Positions 1 to 8,185 of a stretch of DNA of 64,000 nt are shown one piece after another. The DNA lies in assembly GCA_003599455.1 (NCBI GenBank), contig QZKF01000055.1, forward strand, positions 1 to 64,000, given 5' to 3'. The notes beneath the pieces were generated by a model. That model did not search any database and was not told where the DNA came from. It saw nothing but the letters and a program-made list of their open reading frames with translations. The first letter of the stretch is position 1. Every line of letters begins with the position of its first letter. The position numbers were made by a program, and so were the translations under genes. The DNA comes from Comamonadaceae bacterium (lineage in GTDB: Bacteria; Pseudomonadota; Gammaproteobacteria; Burkholderiales; Burkholderiaceae_C).

Positions 1-535
1 AGTCAATCTCACCTTCCAGCGCCTGCAGCCAGTTGCATTCCTGTACGCGCATGGAGACGGCCACTTGCTCCGCCGGCACCATGTTCCATTCCAAGCTTGG
101 CAGCTGCGGCGCCTGCGCGGGGTCCGGTCCCATGTACGTCCACAACACGCCGTTGCGCTCGCGCACCGGGTAGGACCCAATGCGCATGGCCGATGGCATG
201 CGAGAGTTGGCCGGTTCCGCCGGCATTTCCAGGCAGCGCCCCTCGACAGTGAATTTCCAACCGTGGTAAATGCAGCGCAGACCCCCCTCCTCGTTGCGCG
301 CCAGCACCATCGGCGCGCCCCGGTGCGGACAGGCATGGTCAACGAGCCCCACCTGACCACTGCTGTCACGAAAAGCTACGAGGTCCTCGCCCAGGAGACG
401 GACGCGATACGGCTGACCGTCGGCTTCAACGTTCTTCGCCAGCAGGAACGGGATCCAGTACAGGCGCATCAGGCGACCCATCTCCGTCCCTGGACCCACA
501 CGGACCAGCCGCTCATTGTCTTCACGTGTCAGCAT
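1..535 (-). CDS. Rieske ring-hydroxylating oxygenase, phthalate dioxygenase-like (3' part outside window)
   Basis: Oxygenase component of a two-component Rieske non-heme iron system; it would hydroxylate an aromatic or alicyclic substrate with electrons from the reductase encoded divergently at 640. The first 178 codons are in the window. The ATG at 533-535 gives MLTREDNERLVRVGPGTEMG, the usual N-terminus of the phthalate 4,5-dioxygenase type. The Rieske centre is complete: CPH (C69, H71) and CIYH (C88, H91). The reading ends in NWLQALEGEID, the start of the mononuclear-iron motif. The stop and most of the catalytic domain lie beyond position 1. Its promoter carries a TGGT-N3-ACCA operator shared with the rest of the cluster. 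The substrate cannot be told from sequence. Confidence 0.88.
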   Translation of the reverse strand, partial: MLTREDNERLVRVGPGTEMGRLMRLYWIPFLLAKNVEADGQPYRVRLLGEDLVAFRDSSGQVGLVDHACPHRGAPMVLARNEEGGLRCIYHGWKFTVEGRCLEMPAEPANSRMPSAMRIGSYPVRERNGVLWTYMGPDPAQAPQLPSLEWNMVPAEQVAVSMRVQECNWLQALEGEID

Positions 536-552
536 TTGCAATCATCCTTGTT

Positions 553-600
553 TGGTCGTACCATTGAACAATCGTATCACCACTTCCGATGTTTCGTCAA
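553..600 (-). promoter_or_regulatory. sigma70 promoter with operator copy A ahead of the Rieske gene
   Basis: Read on the minus strand there is TTGACG (595-600), an 18-bp spacer and TACGAT (571-576). Just downstream, at 553-563, is TGGTCGTACCA, a perfect TGGT-N3-ACCA dyad. The element sits about 20 nt before the ATG at 535 and between divergent genes, so it could control both. The same dyad recurs at 2803, 8131 and 9896. Confidence 0.6.
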
Positions 601-639
601 CGCCGGCGCCGACCGGTAAGCCCAAGATCAATCCCCACC

Positions 640-1593
640 ATGCAAGCCCTTTACCTGTTGTTGCGCCAGATCCGCCTTGAGGCCGAAGGCACCGCGTCCT
701 TTGAGCTGGTCGACCCCGATGGGCGGGAACTGCCGCCATTCAGTGCCGGGGCCCATGTCGATGTGCAAATCCCTGGTGGTCCTCGCCGCAGCTACTCTCT
801 ATCGAGCTCCCCAGCCAACCGCGAGTGCTACAGGATTACTGTCCGGCGCGATCCGGCCAGCCGAGGCGGCTCCGCTTGGTTCCACGAGCAGGCGAGGGTC
901 GGTATGCGGCTGGAGGCACACGGGCCGCGCAACGAATTCGAGCTAGAAGAGTCGGCAACACACAGCGTTATGCTTGCTGGCGGCATCGGCATCACGCCTC
1001 TGTTGACCATGATCGGGCGGCTCAACGAGCTCGGTCGCGGCTGGAGCCTGCACTACTCCACGCGTCACATGGCGGAGATGGCTTTCACCTGGGAGCTGAA
1101 CCGACTGCAGGCCCAAGGAGACTCCGAACTACACCGCTATGCCACTGCCAACGGGGGCGCCCGCATGGACCTGCGCGGGATCATCGCCTCAGCCCCGGCC
1201 GGCAGCCATTTCTACTGCTGTGGTCCAGCCGCGATGATCGATGGCTTCCTCGACGCCACGAAGGCGCTGCCGCCCAGCCACGTTCACTACGAACGGTTCA
1301 GTGCCACGCAGGCGGCCGCCACAGATGGTGGTTACCAGCTGCGACTCATGCGCGACGGGCGCAGCCTGCGCGTAGTGCCTGGCCGATCAATGCTGGACAC
1401 GCTGCTGGACGCTGGGGTCGACCTGCCCTATTCCTGCACACAAGGCATCTGCGGCAGCTGCCGCGTCAATGTCTTGCACGGCCAGCCGGACCACCGCGAC
1501 GAATGCCTGAGCGATGAGGAGCGTGCCAGCAACCGTGTCGTCATGCCGTGCTGCTCAGGGTCGCTCGGACCCGTGCTTACACTCGACCTGTAG
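640..1593 (+). CDS. Oxygenase reductase, phthalate dioxygenase reductase family (FMN / NAD / C-terminal 2Fe-2S)
   Basis: Electron-transfer partner for the divergent Rieske oxygenase: it passes electrons from NAD(P)H through flavin to a plant-type 2Fe-2S cluster. The 317-residue protein has the family order. A flavin-binding barrel with RSYSLSSS comes first (about residues 55-62), then the nucleotide domain with GGIGITPLL, then a C-terminal ferredoxin domain. Cluster ligands are C266, C271, C274 and C304 (C-x4-C-x2-C-x29-C). The ATG at 640 was chosen over a longer reading from 589 because family members begin a few residues before the first barrel strand. The stop is 15 bp from the convergent racemase gene. 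Confidence 0.9.
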   Translation: MQALYLLLRQIRLEAEGTASFELVDPDGRELPPFSAGAHVDVQIPGGPRRSYSLSSSPANRECYRITVRRDPASRGGSAWFHEQARVGMRLEAHGPRNEFELEESATHSVMLAGGIGITPLLTMIGRLNELGRGWSLHYSTRHMAEMAFTWELNRLQAQGDSELHRYATANGGARMDLRGIIASAPAGSHFYCCGPAAMIDGFLDATKALPPSHVHYERFSATQAAATDGGYQLRLMRDGRSLRVVPGRSMLDTLLDAGVDLPYSCTQGICGSCRVNVLHGQPDHRDECLSDEERASNRVVMPCCSGSLGPVLTLDL

Positions 1594-1608
1594 GCCCGGC
1601 CCGCCGCT

Positions 1609-2721
1609 TCAAACGCCCCGCCAGCGCTGCAGAACTTCCTCGGGCGCGACAGAAGCTGTGGGCGCCGGCCCTTGTATGGCTGAGGGCGTGCGGGAAAAGC
1701 GCGGCGCGGGTGCCGTATGCAGGATGCCGTCGAGCTCCACGAAGTTTCCACGCGCCTGGTTGTGCGGATGCGCGGCCGCTTCGCTCAATGGCAACACCGG
1801 AGCGAAGCAGACGTCGCTGCCCTCCAGCAGTTCGCACCATTGGGCGCGCGTGCGGACCTTGATGCGGCTGGCGATGGCATCGCGCAAGGCGGGCCATCGG
1901 GCGCGGTCGTTCTGGGCATCTCGCAAATCCGCTGGCAGATCGATCTTCTCGCACAAGAGGGCGAAGAACTTGGGCTCGATCGGCCCCAGGGACACGTAAC
2001 CGCCATCCACCGTCTCGTACACCCCGTAGTAGGGCGCACCGCCATCCAATGGGTTGCTGCCGCGCTCCTCGGTGTGCCTGCCAAGAAGGGCCTGGGACTG
2101 AAACAGGCTCATGAGGGAAACCACGCCATCGCAGATAGCGGCATCCACCACCTGCCCCTGTCCGCTGCGGCGCGCCTCGAGCACAGCTGCAAGTATGCCA
2201 ACGACCAAGTACAAGCTGCCGCCGCCATAGTCGCCGACCAGGTTCAGCGGCGGCACAGGCGCCCCACCTGGTTCGCCGATCGCCGCCAGAGCGCCTGCGA
2301 GGGCGATGTAATTGATGTCGTGCCCCGCTGCGTGCGCGAGCGGTCCTTGCTGACCCCACCCTGTCATGCGGCCATAGACGATGCGCGGATTGCGCTGCGC
2401 CACGGCGTCCGGGCCCAAACCGAGTCGCTCCATGACACCGGGCCGGAATCCTTCGACCAGCACGTCGGCTTTGGCCAACAGTTCCAGAATCTGCGTGTTG
2501 GCCTCAGGGTCCTTCAGGTCCAGCAGCACCGTCTGCCGGCCGCGGCCGATGATGTCATTCCGGTTACCCAGGCGGGCGTCCGGACGATCCACCCGGATTA
2601 CCTCCGCACCCATGTCCGACAGCAGCATGCAGGCGAACGGTCCTGGGCCGAGACCGGCGAACTCGACGACGCGCAGTCCCGCCAGAGGACCGACACGAGC
2701 GGGATGGGAAGAAGTTGTCAT
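1609..2721 (-). CDS. Alpha-methylacyl-CoA racemase (CoA-transferase family III fold)
   Basis: Predicted to invert the chirality of 2-methyl-branched acyl-CoAs so that an S-specific acyl-CoA dehydrogenase can oxidise them. It has the CaiB/BaiF fold (PLAGLRVVEFAGLGPGPF at the N-terminus). The racemase catalytic residues known from Mycobacterium tuberculosis MCR (H126, D156, E241) appear here as H134 (GHDINY), D164 (GDYGGGS) and E249 (LGPIEP), a constant offset of eight, which argues for racemase rather than CoA-transferase. The 370-residue length fits. The ATG at 2721 has AAAGGA upstream; a longer reading to 2781 lacks this. Divergent from the DUF2889-maoC pair, with operator copy B between them. 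Confidence 0.88.
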   Translation of the reverse strand: MTTSSHPARVGPLAGLRVVEFAGLGPGPFACMLLSDMGAEVIRVDRPDARLGNRNDIIGRGRQTVLLDLKDPEANTQILELLAKADVLVEGFRPGVMERLGLGPDAVAQRNPRIVYGRMTGWGQQGPLAHAAGHDINYIALAGALAAIGEPGGAPVPPLNLVGDYGGGSLYLVVGILAAVLEARRSGQGQVVDAAICDGVVSLMSLFQSQALLGRHTEERGSNPLDGGAPYYGVYETVDGGYVSLGPIEPKFFALLCEKIDLPADLRDAQNDRARWPALRDAIASRIKVRTRAQWCELLEGSDVCFAPVLPLSEAAAHPHNQARGNFVELDGILHTAPAPRFSRTPSAIQGPAPTASVAPEEVLQRWRGV

Positions 2722-2774
2722 GAGAGAAGTCCTTTCGATGCGGCTGTTGAAGGCCGCCCATGGGACGGCGGCAG

Positions 2775-2816
2775 TTGCCATTTACACACCTCAACTATAC
2801 AATGGCCCAACCATTG
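2775..2816 (+). promoter_or_regulatory. Promoter and operator copy B between the racemase gene and the DUF2889-maoC pair
   Basis: On the plus strand TTGCCA (2775-2780), a 17-bp spacer and TACAAT (2798-2803) make a plausible sigma70 promoter for the DUF2889 gene. The operator TGGCCCAACCA (2803-2813) starts on the last base of the -10 and is framed by CAATGG...CCATTG (2800-2816). It has one mismatch to TGGT-N3-ACCA. A repressor bound here would block the promoter. Confidence 0.55.
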
Positions 2817-2877
2817 ACAAACGTAAAACGCAAGACTCTGTTTCGTGTTCCAAGTCCAAGCCGCTCATCCTTTCCGC

Positions 2878-3453
2878 ATGCCTGTCGAACGCCAACGCCT
2901 CCACACCCGCTCCGTCGAATACAACGGCTATCGACGCGCCGACGGCCTCTGGGATATCGAAGGCGAGCTGCGTGACTTGCGGCACTACGACACGCAGGTG
3001 TACGAGAAAGACCTGCTGCCAGCGGGTCAGTTCGTGCACCGCATGGCCATCACGGCCACCGTTGACGACGCCTTGCTGGTGCGTGAGATCACCAGTCGAA
3101 TGGCCGACACACCGTTCCATTTCTGCAAAGAGGTGGAGGACAGTCTGCAAGCAATCGTTGGCGTTCACATGGGAAAAGGCTGGCGCCTTGCCATCAACGA
3201 ACGCCTGGGTGGCGTGGAGAGCTGCACCCACCTGCGCGAACTGCTGATGAACATGGCAACGGCAGCCCTGCAGACCATTCCCACCTGGCAAGCGCAGGAG
3301 CGACGTCGCCTGGGTGAGCCGGCGCCAGATGAGCTCCCACATTTCCTGGGCCAATGCCATTCGTGGCGGCTCGATGGGCCGGTGGTGATGAAGTACCAAC
3401 CCCAATTTTTTCAACCCAACGCAACCACCGGCAAGGGGCCGGCCAAGGAGTGA
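2878..3453 (+). CDS. DUF2889 family protein
   Basis: A 191-residue cytoplasmic protein with the DUF2889 signature: HTRSVEYNGYRRADGLWDIEG near the N-terminus, followed by acidic and aromatic blocks (YEKDLLPAGQFVHRM, and TPFHFC about residue 80). The biochemical role of the family is unknown to me. Here its stop is 3 nt from the MaoC hydratase start and AAGGAG for that gene lies inside its last codons, so the two are translationally coupled and probably act together in acyl-CoA turnover. The ATG at 2878 was preferred to a GTG at 2845 because known family members start just before this motif. Confidence 0.75.
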   Translation: MPVERQRLHTRSVEYNGYRRADGLWDIEGELRDLRHYDTQVYEKDLLPAGQFVHRMAITATVDDALLVREITSRMADTPFHFCKEVEDSLQAIVGVHMGKGWRLAINERLGGVESCTHLRELLMNMATAALQTIPTWQAQERRRLGEPAPDELPHFLGQCHSWRLDGPVVMKYQPQFFQPNATTGKGPAKE

Positions 3454-3455
3454 AC

Positions 3456-3935
3456 ATGCCTGAAACCGAAATGTCCAAACCCCGGGGCATGTACTACGAG
3501 GACTTCGAGATCGGCAAAACGATCGTCACGTCCCGTCGCACCGTCACCTCGACCGACATCGTCAACTTCGCCTGCCTGTCGGGTGACCACAATGCACCCC
3601 ACATAGACTACGAGTTCTGCAAGACGCAACCCTATGGCGAGCCGATCGCTCATGGGCCCCTGGTATTGGCGATCGCCGGAGGCCTGCAATGCCTGAGCGG
3701 CATCAACGACGGCACCATCGTCGCGATGCTGGGCAATGACCAGTGGCGCATGCACTTGCCGGTCAAGCACGGCGACACGCTGCATGTGGTGATCACGCCC
3801 ACCGAGAAGAAACTGACCAGCAAAGGCAACCAGGGCATCGTCGTGTTCAACCGCAACATCAAGAACCAGCGCGGCGAGACCGTTCATTCGATGGTCACCA
3901 CCCTGATGTACCGTTGTCGACCGAAGGAAGACTGA
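3456..3935 (+). CDS. MaoC-like enoyl-CoA hydratase / dehydratase
   Basis: A 159-residue single hot-dog domain of the MaoC type. It has YYEDFEIGKTIVTSRRTVTSTDIVNFACLSGDHNAPHID, the conserved (R)-hydratase region with the catalytic D/H pair (SGDHNAPHID), and then AHGPLVLAIA. It would hydrate the enoyl-CoA made by the acyl-CoA dehydrogenase at 4016. AAGGAG sits at 3445-3450, and the ATG at 3456 is the only start with a ribosome-binding site. In Ltp2/DUF35 side-chain pathways a MaoC hydratase supplies the 3-hydroxyacyl-CoA that is then cleaved by retro-aldol reaction, which matches the neighbours here. Confidence 0.88.
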   Translation: MPETEMSKPRGMYYEDFEIGKTIVTSRRTVTSTDIVNFACLSGDHNAPHIDYEFCKTQPYGEPIAHGPLVLAIAGGLQCLSGINDGTIVAMLGNDQWRMHLPVKHGDTLHVVITPTEKKLTSKGNQGIVVFNRNIKNQRGETVHSMVTTLMYRCRPKED

Positions 3936-3958
3936 GTCTCCACGCCGCTTGTCTCCAA

Positions 3959-3994
3959 CAAGAAGGCCGGGCGCTAGCGCGCCCGGCCTTCTTG
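3959..3994. terminator. Bidirectional hairpin terminator between maoC and the acyl-CoA dehydrogenase gene
   Basis: A perfect inverted repeat with 16-bp arms (3959-3974 and 3979-3994, core GCCGGGCGC/GCGCCCGGC) and a TAGC loop. It lies 23 bp after the maoC stop and 21 bp before the convergent stop at 4016. The T-tract is short (CTTCTT). Confidence 0.75.
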
Positions 3995-4015
3995 CATGCG
4001 CTGTCAGATCAGCCG

Positions 4016-5173
4016 TCAGAGGTCCATCTGCTTGGCGAGGATGTTCCGCTGGATCTCGTTGGTACCGCCGCCGATGGGTCCCACGCGCGAATCGCGGAAG
4101 AACATCTGCATGTCGTACTCCATCGAATAGCCGGCGCCTCCCATGACCTGCATGCCAATGTCGGCGCACTTGAAGTTGTTCTCAGTGGCAACGATCTTGG
4201 CGATAGACGCCTCAGTCACCGCCGGCAGACCCGCATCCAGCACGTCGGCTGTTCGGTAGACCATCTGACGCGCCGTCTCCGACATGATCAGCATATCGGC
4301 CAGCTTGTGCTGGATCACTTGAAACTCGGAGATCGGTTGGCCAAACTGAACACGTTCCTTGGCATATGCGCGGGCGTACTCGGTGATTTTGAAGCAGTGA
4401 CCGGCCGAGATGGCTGCCAATCCCAGGCGCTCAAGACCCAGGCAACTCATGATGTTCTTCCAGGCCTTGCCTTCACCGCCAAACAGGTTGGCAGCAGGCA
4501 CGCGCACGTTGTCGAAAAAGACCTCGTTGGCGTGCGAAGTGCGACGGCCCAGCATGGACAACGGGCGGATCGTGACGCCCGGCGTGTTGGTGGGGACCAA
4601 AAGCGTGCTGATCCCCTGGTGTCGGTTGGCGCCGTCGCGATCGGTGCGGGTGATCACCACCAGGTAGTCGGCAACGTGGGCGCAGGTAATCCACACCTTG
4701 CTGCCGTTCAGGATGTACTCGTCGCCACTTCGCTCGGCGAAAGTCTTCAGTCCGGCCACGTCGGATCCTGTTCCCGGCTCGGACATGGCAAGGGCCAGCT
4801 TCGCTTTGCCGGCAATGATTTTCGGCACCAACTCCTTCTTCAGTTCCGGCGTGCCGAACTTGGCGATGTGCATGCCGGCATAGACGGCGGACGTTGTGAT
4901 GGCCTGCGCGATACCGGTGTAGTAGTAGCCCAGGGTCTCCAGGAACACGGCGATGTCTCGGTAAGACCCGCCCATACCGCCGAGTTCTTCGGGGTAGAAC
5001 AAGCCGATGTAGCCGGCGTCGGCGAGGGCCTGGTAGGCTTCGAGCGGGAATTCGCGAGACTCATCCATCTTGCGGACGTTTTCCCATGGCAGGTGACGGC
5101 TCAGTAGGTCGAGCACGCCTTCGCGCATCATGCGCTGGTCGTCGGTCAGGCCCACGGTATTGATCAAGGACAT
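4016..5173 (-). CDS. Acyl-CoA dehydrogenase
   Basis: FAD enzyme that makes 2,3-enoyl-CoA and passes electrons to ETF, encoded nearby (8186-9879). The 385-residue protein has the FAD-binding signature (AMSEPGTGSDVAGL, residues 129-142) and the C-terminal substrate motif. At the usual MCAD catalytic-Glu position it reads IGGGTNEIQR, with Gly instead of Glu. The likely base is E248 in GLERLGLA, the place used by isovaleryl-CoA dehydrogenase (E254). That suggests a branched or bulky substrate, in line with the racemase. The ATG at 5173 has GGAG about 7 nt upstream. It follows the DUF35 gene with a 1-bp gap. Confidence 0.9.
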   Translation of the reverse strand: MSLINTVGLTDDQRMMREGVLDLLSRHLPWENVRKMDESREFPLEAYQALADAGYIGLFYPEELGGMGGSYRDIAVFLETLGYYYTGIAQAITTSAVYAGMHIAKFGTPELKKELVPKIIAGKAKLALAMSEPGTGSDVAGLKTFAERSGDEYILNGSKVWITCAHVADYLVVITRTDRDGANRHQGISTLLVPTNTPGVTIRPLSMLGRRTSHANEVFFDNVRVPAANLFGGEGKAWKNIMSCLGLERLGLAAISAGHCFKITEYARAYAKERVQFGQPISEFQVIQHKLADMLIMSETARQMVYRTADVLDAGLPAVTEASIAKIVATENNFKCADIGMQVMGGAGYSMEYDMQMFFRDSRVGPIGGGTNEIQRNILAKQMDL

Positions 5174-5174
5174 T

Positions 5175-5624
5175 TCATTCTCCAGACTTAAGTTGGTTGT
5201 TGCCGCGCGGGCGCGCGGCGAAAAGGGGACCGTCCCCGTATTGAAGGACCAGCATTTCCACCGGCTGACCCACGGTGAGCGGCAAGTCATCGCGCTCTAC
5301 CAGCCTGCACGCCAAGCGGATGCCGTCTTCGAGATCAACGATGCCGACGGCGTAGGGTGACTCGGCGGCGAACACCGCCGGGGCGGCATGGATCCGGGTC
5401 CACGAATACAAGATGCCAGTCGCGCCGAGTTCGCTCCACTCGATTTCCGTGGACCAGCAATGGGGGCAAACGGGTTTGGGCGGAAAGGTCTGGCGCGCGC
5501 AGGCCTTGCACCGCGTGGTCGTCCAGCGTCCATCGGCCAGAGCCGACCAGAAGGTTTGGGTGAACCCCGACTGCCGCGGCGGATAGGCGCGCTGCGCATC
5601 CACGGAGATTTGCGGCAAGGTCAT
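5175..5624 (-). CDS. DUF35 OB-fold / zinc-ribbon protein, ChsH2-like aldolase partner
   Basis: A 149-residue protein with a rubredoxin-like zinc ribbon (CKAC about residue 39 and CPHC about residue 53) and an acyl-CoA-binding OB fold (GILYSWTRIH to the end). DUF35 proteins of this kind are obligate partners of Ltp2-type retro-aldolases. The start ATG overlaps the stop of the thiolase-fold gene by ATGA (5621-5624), a strong sign that the two form one complex. Free-standing DUF35 proteins can also assist hydratases, so the partner assignment is inference from coupling. Confidence 0.85.
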   Translation of the reverse strand: MTLPQISVDAQRAYPPRQSGFTQTFWSALADGRWTTTRCKACARQTFPPKPVCPHCWSTEIEWSELGATGILYSWTRIHAAPAVFAAESPYAVGIVDLEDGIRLACRLVERDDLPLTVGQPVEMLVLQYGDGPLFAARPRGNNQLKSGE

Positions 5625-6814
5625 TGCATGGCCTCCAGGACGTGGACCAGAGCGGCGTTGTAGTTACCAAGTTCACCAGTGGCCACGCCGAAACGTGCGT
5701 TGCGCACCTGGCGCTCGCCCGCACGACCGCGCAATTGCTCTGCGAGTTCCACGTAGTTGTAGAGGGACGTCACATAGGCAGGATGACCGCGCGACGTCAG
5801 GCCACCCGACGTGGAAATCGGGATCCGGCCGCCGAGCGTGGTTTCGCCCTCGAAAGAGGCGCGTGCGCCTTGCCCCACAGGCACCAGTCCGATGGCCTCG
5901 CTCACCAGCACCTCGACGATGGTGCATGGCGCGTAGAGTTCGGCGACGTCGATCTGCATCGGGGTGATGCCGGCCTGCTCGTAGGCCGTGGCAGCGGCCT
6001 GCCGCGCGGAGTCGAAGGCGATCATGTCGTTCGGGGTGTCGCTGATCTGGTGAGTACCGTCATGGCAGAAGCCGCGTCCGCGCACCAACACGTAAGGGCG
6101 GCCAAGCGACTTGGCGACGTCCTCGCTGGCCAGCACCAAGCAGGCTGCGCCATCGCCGCGGGGCGGCACGTCGTACAGCCCGAGCGGCTCGACGATGGGA
6201 CGTTGACCGACGACTTCTTCCAGCGTTACCGGCTTGCGGTACTGCGCCAGAGGGTTCAGCGATGCGTGATAACGATTCTTGACCGCGACGGAACCGAGCT
6301 GTTCGCGCGTCGCGCCGTATTCGTACATGTACCGCATGGCATCCATCGCATACCAGGCGATCGGCGTAAAGCCGGCCGACGTATGGAAGTCCACGTCACC
6401 CGTGGTCCGCATGCTGCTCATCATGTGCTCGGCCGCCGAGACCGCGCTTTCCATGTTGATGCCCAGCGCAAGGGCGACATTGGCGCGGCCCAGCATGATG
6501 TCGTTGCAGGCTTGGTCGAATGCCAGGGCCGCCGTCATCCCATTGCCCATCACCTCCATCACGTTGCCACGGCAGGCCAGCCGCAGTTGCCCCATTAGGA
6601 AGGTGTGGAAATACTTTTGGCGCGTGTATGGGCGCGGCAACGTGAAAACCAGGCTCTGGATGTCCTGCTTGTCGACACCCGCATCGCGGACCGCATCGAC
6701 CACCAGGCGGGTCATGATCTCGTGCTCGAGCGTCTGCAGCTCGGCGTCGTCGGCGGTCTGGTGACGGCCGACCGGAATGGCGCTGGTGCCAATGATCGCT
6801 ACATTGCGGGTCAT
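5621..6814 (-). CDS. Thiolase-fold lipid-transfer protein without catalytic Cys; likely Ltp2-type retro-aldolase
   Basis: A 397-residue SCP-x/thiolase-like protein. It keeps the C-terminal GGLTSRGHP block (about residues 347-355), but the nucleophile loop reads MEVMGNGMTAAL (86-97) with no cysteine, so Claisen thiolysis is not expected. In steroid side-chain catabolism such proteins (Ltp2, with DUF35 partner ChsH2) split beta-hydroxy-branched acyl-CoAs by retro-aldol cleavage into a ketone and acetyl- or propionyl-CoA. The coupled DUF35 gene, the adjacent MaoC hydratase, and the absence of a hydroxyacyl-CoA dehydrogenase or true thiolase here all fit this. The ATG at 6814 lies 18 bp after the CoA-transferase stop. 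The substrate is unknown. Confidence 0.8.
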   Translation of the reverse strand: MTRNVAIIGTSAIPVGRHQTADDAELQTLEHEIMTRLVVDAVRDAGVDKQDIQSLVFTLPRPYTRQKYFHTFLMGQLRLACRGNVMEVMGNGMTAALAFDQACNDIMLGRANVALALGINMESAVSAAEHMMSSMRTTGDVDFHTSAGFTPIAWYAMDAMRYMYEYGATREQLGSVAVKNRYHASLNPLAQYRKPVTLEEVVGQRPIVEPLGLYDVPPRGDGAACLVLASEDVAKSLGRPYVLVRGRGFCHDGTHQISDTPNDMIAFDSARQAAATAYEQAGITPMQIDVAELYAPCTIVEVLVSEAIGLVPVGQGARASFEGETTLGGRIPISTSGGLTSRGHPAYVTSLYNYVELAEQLRGRAGERQVRNARFGVATGELGNYNAALVHVLEAMQ

Positions 6815-6831
6815 TCGGACAACCCCACGAA

Positions 6832-8094
6832 TCAGCTGCCGAATGCCCCGGCTTCACGCAGTTCGCGAATCCGGTCTTCGTTGAAATGCAGCACGTCACC
6901 CAGGATCTCGTTGGTGTCGGCACCCACGGCCGGTGCGGCCTTCGAGTCCAGCGCCGGGGTGCGCGCCAACCTCAGCGGGCTCGCCACATTCGGTATCCAG
7001 CCCTTGACCGGATGGGGGATGCGGTTGACCAGGTTGCGCGAACGTGACTCGTCGGAAGCCAACGCCTGCGCCAATGTGCGGACTTGACCGCTGGGCACCC
7101 CGGCAGCGCGCAGTTTCGGCTGCCAATAGCTCCAAGGATGCTTGGCAAATTCTTCCTCCATCAGCTGGAACAGGCGTTCGCGTTGGGAGAGCCGGTTGGC
7201 ACGCTTTGACAGCACTGGATCGTGGGCGATGTCGGGCCGCTCAAGGACCTGCTCGAACAAGCGCACGAAAATGCCGTCGTTGCCGCAGTTGATGTAGAAC
7301 GGCAGGTCCGCGCACTGGAATACGCCGGACGGGCAGGTGTCGGGGCTCGTGTTGCCGTTGCGCTTCGGCTCGTAGCCCGTGGTGAGGTGCTGCATGGCCG
7401 CGAAGCCGGTCATCAGGATCGCCGTGTCGAACAGTGCGACCTCGACGAACTGCCCAAGGCCATCCCTGGCGCGGGCCAGCAGGGCCATCAGGATCGCGTT
7501 CGTGGCGGTCATGGCGGTGCTGATGTCCATGATGGCCGACCCCGTGCGCACGCCCTGGCGGTCCGGATAGCCGTTCATCGAAATGAAGCCGCTCTCGGCC
7601 TGCGCAATGGGATCGAAGCCAAGACGGTCCGCGTAGGGGCCGGTTCTGCCGTAAGCGGAAACGGAACAGTAGATGAGCCGTGGATTGATCCTTCGGCAGG
7701 TCTCGTAGTCAAGGCCGAAACGCTCCATCACCCCGGTGGAAAAGTTCTCCACCAGCACGTCGGCGGACTCGATCAAGGCCTTGGCCACCGCCAGCCCCGC
7801 GGGCGATTTCATGTCGAGGCCGAGACTTCGCTTGTTCCGGTTGGTCCAGAGGTATGGAGCGCCCTGAGCCTCCAGCTCGGGATCGGAAGGCGGGTAGTAG
7901 CGGAAGTCGTCTCCCTTTTTTGGAGCCTCGACCTTGATCACCTCGGCGCCGAAGTCCGCCAGGGTCATCGTGGCGAGGGGCCCTGCTACGAAGTGCGTGA
8001 AATCGATCACCCGCGTTCCGGCGAGCACGCCCGGCCCTGTGGCTGCTCTCGGTTCCTGCACAGGCAGGTCATTGATTCTGGCTTGATCAAACAC
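6832..8094 (-). CDS. CaiB/BaiF family III CoA-transferase
   Basis: Predicted to activate the free acid by CoA transfer. It has the family III fold (GVLAGTRVIDFTHFVAGPLATMTLADFGAEVIKVE). The aspartate in SAIMDIST (D190 from this start) fits the catalytic Asp of formyl-CoA transferase, and the racemase triad of the paralogue at 1609 is absent. Start: an ATG at 8142 is in frame, but it lies within the -10 box and operator of the promoter just upstream, so a transcript from that promoter could not contain it. The next usable codon is the GTG at 8094, which leaves about 22 residues before the conserved domain. Transcripts reading through from etfA could still use 8142. Followed closely by the ltp2-like gene. 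Confidence 0.82.
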   Translation of the reverse strand: MFDQARINDLPVQEPRAATGPGVLAGTRVIDFTHFVAGPLATMTLADFGAEVIKVEAPKKGDDFRYYPPSDPELEAQGAPYLWTNRNKRSLGLDMKSPAGLAVAKALIESADVLVENFSTGVMERFGLDYETCRRINPRLIYCSVSAYGRTGPYADRLGFDPIAQAESGFISMNGYPDRQGVRTGSAIMDISTAMTATNAILMALLARARDGLGQFVEVALFDTAILMTGFAAMQHLTTGYEPKRNGNTSPDTCPSGVFQCADLPFYINCGNDGIFVRLFEQVLERPDIAHDPVLSKRANRLSQRERLFQLMEEEFAKHPWSYWQPKLRAAGVPSGQVRTLAQALASDESRSRNLVNRIPHPVKGWIPNVASPLRLARTPALDSKAAPAVGADTNEILGDVLHFNEDRIRELREAGAFGS

Positions 8095-8130
8095 GGGGGG
8101 TCTTTCGGGCTTCTGTGCCAAATGAATTAT

Positions 8131-8169
8131 TGGTTCTACCATTGTGCCACGAATGAACGGCGTGGCCAA
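8131..8169 (-). promoter_or_regulatory. Internal promoter with operator copy C ahead of the CoA-transferase gene
   Basis: Minus strand: TTGGCC (8164-8169), 17-bp spacer, CACAAT (8141-8146), then the operator on the plus strand as TGGTTCTACCA (8131-8141), a perfect TGGT-N3-ACCA. The -35 lies before the etfA stop at 8186, so this promoter is internal to the etfBA transcript. Confidence 0.55.
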
Positions 8170-8185
8170 GGGTCTTGGATGCCGG

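Noticed and set aside
4016..5290. Longer start for the acyl-CoA dehydrogenase
   Set aside because: The extension overlaps the DUF35 gene and is not dehydrogenase-like; the ATG at 5173 has a GGAG.
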